A DNA stretch of 64,000 nt from Lineus longissimus (lineage: Eukaryota; Nemertea; Pilidiophora; Heteronemertea; Lineidae), in NCBI RefSeq assembly GCF_910592395.1, contig NC_088313.1:16012437-16076436 (forward strand). The letters run 5' to 3'. A program made the translations under genes and the position numbers. Below are positions 57,948 to 64,000 of the stretch, one piece after another (position 1 is the first letter of the stretch; each line of letters starts with the position of its first letter). The notes below the pieces were generated by a model. The model worked only from the letters and a program-made list of their open reading frames with translations, ran no database searches and was not told the DNA's origin.

Positions 57948-59715
57948 CTGAAATGGTCGAGAAAATATTATATGATTGTACATGTACATGATAACTCAAG
58001 TCTGAGTTGTGAGGTTCAGATAAGGAAATGTGGCTCAGGCATGTCTTCAGATTGTGACATGCCGCCTCTTTCCCATCCTGGTATAACCAGTGGTTTTCAA
58101 TCAGATACACTCCGCCTCTCGATATGACGAAGGAGTAAAAAAACACCTGAATCTCAGGATGCCTCTTTCTTTGAAAGGTGTTCTGCTATAGTCTCTAGAT
58201 CAGCGTGAGAAGATTCTGATGGATCGATTTCTCAGCAGAGCTCACACCGACAACTCCCCTTGTCTCAACCTTGACGTTCAGACAGGGAGCGACGAACTGC
58301 TCGAACATGTACTCCTAAGTTGAGTTAAGAAGAGTACGCTTGTCTTCATTGACTCCTGCATTGAATACTGTCGTCTACGATGCTGGTCCCCCTAGACAGG
58401 ATGCCAGAACACTACACAACACGTCTTGACCCTGTGTCTTATTTGCGATGTCATTTTCCGTGCCTGCGTCCACGTAGGAATTTGTCACAATCTCGACTTT
58501 ACAGCAAAACCTGTACCGCTTTAATACTAATGTTGCAGGTAGCCTCAACTGATGTTGAGCTCAATGAGGGAGATTATAATCACTCACCTGATTAAGGGAT
58601 TTTATATGATTCTTTCAACGTGTTTCATTTCTGCTTATGTCGTATAAAACTGTTCATACATACATGTTCATATACATAGTCGTGGCTATTCTCCCAAAGT
58701 TCGTTGCACAAGCATTTTAAATGCTTGTCCCGCTCTATTTACGACGAATGAAAATAATCAAGGAATATACTACGTGCAGTGAACATATTGTGATCTGTGA
58801 CCTATTTATTGCACTCAAAAGGATTATAAAATAGGTGCAAGAATGCTCTTACAAGTCGTGCCACCTAGCTTTGATATTTGTTAGGAATATACCAAAATTG
58901 TGCACAATGTCTTAATGGGTTGAAATTTATGACAAAATGACCGTTACGTTAGGGTAGCCGCTCTAAACCTCCCTGCAAATGCCCCAGTGAAAAAAAGACT
59001 ACTGTGTTAAGTGGTGGTGTATTCCATGTACTGTGATTTCTATCAAAAGAGTCCCCTATCGGTCAAGTTGCGAACATTAATCCGGCCCAATTGAATCCTA
59101 CCTCCTTGGGGGGCCCGCTCCCAGTATACGCCCAGCTGAAAAACAAAAGCGACGTCCACTGATGCATCAAGGGCGTTTCCCTTGGTAGCGCACCCGACCT
59201 GACAGTGGGTGGGCAAATTAGAGGAGTCAATGGCACATGAAATGGCACCACAGACCGTAGATAATTAAAGGAAAAAACCTTGTTTTGTTGTTTTGAAGTG
59301 ACCCATGAATAATCAATACCACACGACATCTCCACTGACGCCGAGCATGGTCAAAGATTTGATTTCAAGAATTTACGATTTCTCGCCAAAGATGTTCTTG
59401 TCTTCCTTCTGAGAGCGTCAGTCCCATACATGACAGCTGCAAAAGGATCATTTCTTTACTTTAGTACGTTTAGAGCCAAGATCGAACAGATGATGAATTC
59501 TACCGCCAAGCAAATAAATTTGGATATTTCAGGCAAATGGGTATGAGGAGCATCCTGCTATCGGAGATAGTCGACGCGGAGTGATCGAATTGCTTCGAGA
59601 CACGAGTTGTTTGCAAATACAGGAGGAAACTGCATCAGTGGTTGTGAGAAACTTCACCTTTAAAACTTTTCCGTCGAATTCCGAACACTGTAAGTGGTTG
59701 TGCCAAACTTTGACC
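57948..59715. other. Region between gene B and the intronless tetraspanin-like gene
   Basis: It should contain the 5' end of gene B and the promoter of the tetraspanin-like gene. I found no firm exon. A dispersed repeat piece lies at about 58073-58120 (catcctggtataaccagtgg onward), also present at about 60712-60756. Confidence 0.45.
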
Positions 59716-60654
59716 ATGAAGGTTCCGTATGCCGAACCACTCTCGGCCTTGGTCTGTGGTAGTTCGACCACCCTTTTCGTTTGTCTCGCCATGGTAACTG
59801 TCCTCCTCTTCACATCCGTTGGCGCTGGACTTGTCGGTGTCCTCGTCTTCTACGCTTCAGCTGGGGCCGAGATGGCCCAAATCCAAAGATACTGGGACGA
59901 TAGGGATGTGGAATACGTCTCAAACATTCTTACGGCCGCGAATATTTTGCTTGCCGGATGCGTCCTGACGTCATTCTCTCCAGTCGGATTCAGATTGATG
60001 CAACATTTCAATACAAAGTGGAATTTTCTGCTCATGTTGACACTGATTTGGTTGGTGATATTTGAGGTGTGTTTTGCTTTGGCGGCTGGTAGCCTTGCGT
60101 ACATCCATGGACAAACAGGGACTTACTATAATGGTGCTTTGCGCACGAGCATCACGGAAGGAATTCAAAGACTTGATGCTATGGCCTTAAAATTTCATGG
60201 ACCGGACGCATCCCGCGCGGTGCGAGACCTCATCAATTTAAATGAGGCATATGAATGCTGTGCTCTGCACGAATACTTTGGCGGTGCACCCTCAAACGAC
60301 CCAACGCGATGTTGGCATCAAAAGGACATACCCTGTAGTCGTATAATTGGAAATTTCGTGTCAGCGCAAGCCCGATTTCTTGGTGTATTTGGACTAATCA
60401 TGGGGTTCACCCCGATCATTCTCATTGCCTTCGGGTCCATTTTGGCCATGGTTAATTATGTTTGCGACTTTAAAATCGCATTGTGTCTTTTTGAACAAGA
60501 GACGCCACCAAACGACGAGTCTGAAGTGGCAGAACGCACTCGCGTGGAGTCGTTCTGTGACCTCTCATATGCACCGCCGGCGGAGACTGATAGTCTGTTG
60601 TCGTCTGCACTGAAACCACACTCCGCATTCTCTCCTACGGCGGCAGGTGTTTAA
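59716..60654 (+). CDS. Intronless tetraspanin-like four-pass membrane protein
   Basis: A single open frame of 312 aa starts at the first ATG (MKVPYAEPLS); the frame is open further upstream but without another Met. Four hydrophobic segments lie at about 20-48 (LFVCLAMVTVLLFTSVGAGL), 71-92, 104-130 (FLLMLTLIWLVIFEVCFALA) and 221-248 (FLGVFGLIMGFTPIILIAFG). The large loop between TM3 and TM4 has YECCALHEYF and two further cysteines (RCWHQ, IPCSR), giving the four-cysteine tetraspanin pattern. The usual CCG reads CCA here. The tail of about 60 residues contains SYAPPAETDSLL. Lack of introns, next to intron-rich neighbours, suggests a retrocopy or a lineage-specific intronless branch. Partners are unknown. 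Confidence 0.75.
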   Translation: MKVPYAEPLSALVCGSSTTLFVCLAMVTVLLFTSVGAGLVGVLVFYASAGAEMAQIQRYWDDRDVEYVSNILTAANILLAGCVLTSFSPVGFRLMQHFNTKWNFLLMLTLIWLVIFEVCFALAAGSLAYIHGQTGTYYNGALRTSITEGIQRLDAMALKFHGPDASRAVRDLINLNEAYECCALHEYFGGAPSNDPTRCWHQKDIPCSRIIGNFVSAQARFLGVFGLIMGFTPIILIAFGSILAMVNYVCDFKIALCLFEQETPPNDESEVAERTRVESFCDLSYAPPAETDSLLSSALKPHSAFSPTAAGV

Positions 60655-61346
60655 ATACCCCCATCCTGAGGAAATCATGGGGTAGATATTTGCTTCTCTT
60701 GTATGTAGGGCCTCATCCTGGCATAACCAGTTGTTTTCAATATACTCCGCCTCCGAATTTTTACTATAATTCTCCCGCAAAGCTCCAATTACCATTTATT
60801 GTTATTGTAAAATGCTGACTTGAATCTTTTACTGTCTGAATACACACTGAGATTTGAAAATATTATTTAGCATCTTTCATTTAAACTTGGAGACATACTG
60901 TAAATCAGGTCAGGGACAGTTCGACCCTGGATGGTAGCTCCGCTTGCCTTCAAATACCCGGTGTTAAAGTAAATTTAGCCTCGGGCTGATTCTCCTGCTG
61001 CGTTTGGTTCTCGAACCCCTTTCACATGCACCGGACTCGGCGGAGACAAAGGCACATCCCGACAACTGGCTAGTTTCACTCGCTGTTTGTAATCAATCAT
61101 TTACCTTTTAATTTGGGGCATATGAATGGCCCTAGTAAAAAGCAAATGCACGTAGACCTACATGACAGCACATGGCTCAAACATCTGAGAAGGGTCACGT
61201 TTAAAATATTTGTTTTATTTTTTGACACCTAGTATAGTTAGTTAGTCCACTTCGCTGCAGATGGCAGTGCCATCGGAGGACGTGGCAAGCTCAACTGCGC
61301 TTGCGCAGTAGTACGTCCGCCATAGTTGTACACATTGACCGTCGAA
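60655..61346. other. Intergenic region and TMED promoter
   Basis: It holds the 3' UTR of the tetraspanin-like gene, the repeat piece at about 60712-60756 related to 58073-58120, and the promoter of the p24 gene with an NRF1-like palindrome at 61294-61309. No exon seen. Confidence 0.5.
61294..61309 (+). promoter_or_regulatory. NRF1-like palindrome upstream of the p24 gene
   Basis: The sequence actgcgcttgcgcagt is nearly palindromic and fits the NRF1 consensus (TGCGCA type). It lies about 40 nt upstream of the p24 start codon, where such sites are common in ubiquitously expressed genes. Function is inferred only. Confidence 0.45.
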
Positions 61347-63681
61347 ATGGACCGGCTTCAACAAATTATCGCATTTATTCTATTAATTTATATTTCAAGC
61401 GCTTCAGCACTTTACTTCCATATAGGTGAAACAGAAAAGAAATGTTTTATAGAAGAAATTCCTGAAGAAACGATGGTAGTAGGTGAGAAATCGTTCCATG
61501 AACATGCACAATCTGTTTATAAAATTTCATGCTGCTTACATTATACACGTCAACAGTGCACCATGTACAGGATGTACACGGCAGCAGTGTACTATGCACA
61601 GTGAGGCCGGTAGGCTGTGCCTTCATTCAGTAGACTGAGTAGTAGTTCAATGAGTTCATAACATTGGGTATTCCCATGACTATTCCCTTTTTGTCATTGT
61701 CACTGGACTGACTGGTGATGTGATTGTGAAGGATACTCAATACTGGTCTGGATAGGCCTACCCGATGCCGGCGGCGATGGCGATGCAGATGGTGGTACAA
61801 CCCTTGAGTGCTGTAGGAATGCCATAATCAAATCTCACCCTTTAGTTTTTTGGGGTAATCTGAAATTTGCTCCGCTGGCACTGCTTGTCACGATCACGAA
61901 GATCTGTTAACATGCTGTAAAGAAAAATTGGTAAAATTAAATGACCTAAAACAAAATACTTCCTACGTCATACGATAGTTGACACCGCACCACTCGCCAC
62001 CAGTCTGAGGGGGCCAAAATACCAGCAAGGTTGGGACGTTCTATGAGTCATACTATGACTATGGAAAACAAAGAACCGACTCCCACCCTTGAAATTGACA
62101 TTCCCTTTGTGTTTCTTTAATTGGTAGCCAAAATGGTGGTACCTATGGTCAACCCTTTAATCTATCCTGAAGAATGGTCTATATTTAGATTTGATATTTC
62201 ATCTAATACTTTCTTTTGTAAACAGGCAGGTATAAAGTGGAAGTTTTTGACAAAAGTGCCAACTCGTATATAAAAACGAAAGGCGGTCTGGGTTTTCATG
62301 TTGATGTCAAAGATCCCGAAGAAAAAACATTATTATCTCGGGTAAGAGGTTGCAGAGGGAATGGTTGTCCGAGCTACCAGATGTTGACAGACTTTAATCA
62401 GGTGATATTCAGTTCATTCGCAGAAGTAGAAGGGGTAATTTCTAGAACTCGATGTATGAACTGAGGTTGGGAAGTTACTGGTTTATTCCAGGACCGACTG
62501 ACAAACTACTGTTGTGTTGTTATCAACAAATGTTTTCATTGTCTCAATACTGAGCCGACATCCCTCTGCTGAGTATCTCTTGATAAACCTGTCAACATTT
62601 GTGGCAATGATGATGACTTTTTGGTCTCTCGAAGTATTTTTAGTTGCTTGTAATACTAACAGTGTTGGCTTTTAGGGTCATCAGACACTAATCCATGTTG
62701 TCTTCTAGTTTTGTTTCAGTTTTGGTGTGGCTTTGTATTGACCTACTCACCGCAGAATGAGCCATGTTACACACTTAACTTTGCAAGAGGTTGAATTCAG
62801 ACTCATCATTCAGCTCTTTCACCTTTCATACATTTTGTATCATTTGAAGACACATGGACGCTCCTGGCCTAGCCTGCTTGTAGAATCAGGCAGGCCTTAA
62901 ACTTGCCAAGCTGGCTTGCTCCGGGAACGGCTATGTTGGCAGGCCTGCCGAGAAAACACAAAATTGTTACAAATTTTTTATCAGTAAGGGAACTGGTTCT
63001 CCAAAAGAAAAACGTGACAGTAAAACACTGTGTGAATTATTCTTCCTGAAGATACCCAAGTTGATTGATTCAGGTCTGAATTATGCCTCTTATCTTCATT
63101 CATGGATCTTGTCTGTTAGTCAACCTAGGATCTTTTCCTCTGAGAATTTGTCTTTTTGATATTTTAATTATTTTGTGTGAAGGTCTTGGATATCTCACCT
63201 AGAGTTCAATGGTTATAGATGGTTCTGCATTGTTCAATGGTTATGGATCCTTTTCATCCCTAGCCCCCCCCCCCCCATACATGCATGTACAGTGTCATTT
63301 TCAGACTGACTAAATTGGTGTGTCCTTCCCCAGTTTCAGAGAAAAGCAAGACACTGAACATTTTCCTTGGTTTCCTGTGAGAAAGTGACAGATTGTCTGA
63401 AACAAAAAAACTATCGGCAAAAATTTGTTATGCACAGACAGGAAAAGATCCCAGGTCAAGCAAACATTGCATACATGAATGAAAACTCACTGTGCTTTGG
63501 ACAGTAACCCTCCTGCTGGATTTTGTATTGTTTTCTCCGCTCTTATTCTCACCTACGTACCTAAATTTCAGGCCACTATAAGGTGCTTATGTACGATCCT
63601 CAAGCCAAGGACTATGTCATGAGCTACTTGGGGATGCATGTTGAAGTACTTGATCCATCCAGTAAAGCCATATTATCGAGG
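61347..63681 (+). CDS. TMED9: p24 family cargo receptor, TMED4/TMED9 type (5' part, continues past window)
   Basis: p24 proteins cycle between ER and Golgi in COPI/COPII vesicles and select cargo. Exon 1 (61347-61482) encodes a signal peptide ([18 protein letters not shown], cleavage expected after SASA) and the mature start [20 protein letters not shown], matching TMED9/TMED4 almost residue for residue as I recall them, including the first GOLD-domain cysteine. It ends in phase 1. Two alternative second exons follow, 62226-62341 and 63572-63681. Each supplies the next GOLD-domain strand and ends in phase 0 at LLSR or ILSR, the same point as in the vertebrate protein. The coiled coil, membrane helix and KKxx-type tail must lie beyond the window. 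TMED4 and TMED9 cannot be separated in an invertebrate. Only one of the second exons can be used per transcript. Confidence 0.9.
62226..62341 (+). other. Alternative exon 2a of the p24 gene
   Basis: The acceptor (tttgtaaacag) and donor (tctcgg, gtaaga) frame 116 nt. With the leftover g of exon 1 it reads [16 protein letters not shown], then [19 protein letters not shown]. It aligns with the second exon of vertebrate TMED4/9 (G.Y......GLG.HVEVKDP....LSR). Phase is 1 in, 0 out. Confidence 0.9.
63572..63681 (+). other. Alternative exon 2b of the p24 gene
   Basis: The acceptor (cctaaatttcag) and donor (tcgagg, gtaagg) frame 110 nt. With the leftover g of exon 1 it reads [17 protein letters not shown], then [18 protein letters not shown]. 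It is homologous to exon 2a, has identical phases and is two codons shorter. Joined after exon 2a it would read out of frame into TGA 17 codons later. The region 62342-63571 between them has no further exon that I can see, and neither does 63682-64000. Confidence 0.88.
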
Positions 63682-64000
63682 GTAAGGGGGTGATTTTAGG
63701 TTGCCACTCGGTGATGTGGAGGATGTTGGTCAGAATTAGTTGTCTTGTACAGGCAGTGAGTGGGGACAATTGTGGCCCATTCTTTCTTGTGGAGTGTATG
63801 TTGAAGAATGATATTACATAGTTGATTGTAATAAACTGAAGTATTCTCCATGATGCTCTACTACAACTAATTCTGACCCGTTGCTTCTGAAGAAATCAAG
63901 ACAGGGATTGATCTTTTTGTTTGCTTCATGATATCATTTGTGGCCATGCGGATGTGTGTGGAATAACAAACATGGACATGGTGGGCTTGTTCTGTTGTTG

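Noticed and set aside
59529-59813. Minus-strand frame overlapping the tetraspanin-like gene
   Set aside because: Shadow of the plus-strand coding frame.

Overview
This window is animal (metazoan) nuclear DNA, most likely from a marine non-vertebrate bilaterian. The genes are split by short GT-AG introns of about 0.2 to 2 kb. The proteins are typical of animals (exportin-7, peroxisomal carnitine octanoyltransferase, tetraspanins, a p24/TMED cargo receptor). There is no operon structure, and introns and intergenic DNA carry inverted-repeat elements, minisatellites and decayed transposons. I cannot name the species from sequence alone. I rebuilt the exons by hand, requiring splice-site consensus, phase agreement and family similarity.

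Layout, left to right. 0-1.5 kb: perfectly duplicated segments. 1.9-2.9 kb (-): a LicD/fukutin-type membrane protein. 4.9-9.6 kb (+): a 955-aa ankyrin-repeat protein with a death-fold-like N-terminus and a C-terminal CaaX-like box. 10.3-17.0 kb (-): complete CROT, 13 coding exons, ending in the peroxisomal signal AKL. 17-31 kb: repeat-rich DNA with two copies of an unclassified inverted-repeat element built from about 17 copies of a TTTCGCTACATG-type iteron, plus weak exon-like pieces of an unidentified minus-strand gene.

31.3-42.8 kb (+): complete XPO7, 24 coding exons, 1097 aa, with foldback elements and a LINE fragment in its last large introns. 47.1-49.5 kb (-): a TspanC8 tetraspanin resembling TSPAN33. 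49.5-54.1 kb: repeats only. 54.2-55.8 kb (+) and 56.4-57.9 kb (-): two convergent genes with the same exon architecture, encoding small single-pass membrane proteins with a Cys-rich juxtamembrane segment and PPxY tails. 59.7-60.7 kb (+): an intronless tetraspanin-like protein. 61.3 kb to the end (+): the 5' part of a TMED4/9-type p24 gene.

The most striking observation is in the p24 gene. The second coding exon is present twice (62226-62341 and 63572-63681). The two copies have the same phases and homologous but clearly diverged GOLD-domain sequence. Their lengths force mutually exclusive use, because including both reads into a stop. Other notable points are the convergent PPxY gene pair sharing a bidirectional polyadenylation region, a decayed copy of a CROT exon inside a CROT intron, and iteron-like motifs in the XPO7 promoter that resemble those of the nearby transposons.

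The genes do not form one pathway. Several act in membrane trafficking or membrane organisation (p24, tetraspanins, PPxY proteins), one in nuclear transport (XPO7) and one in peroxisomal fatty-acid handling (CROT).
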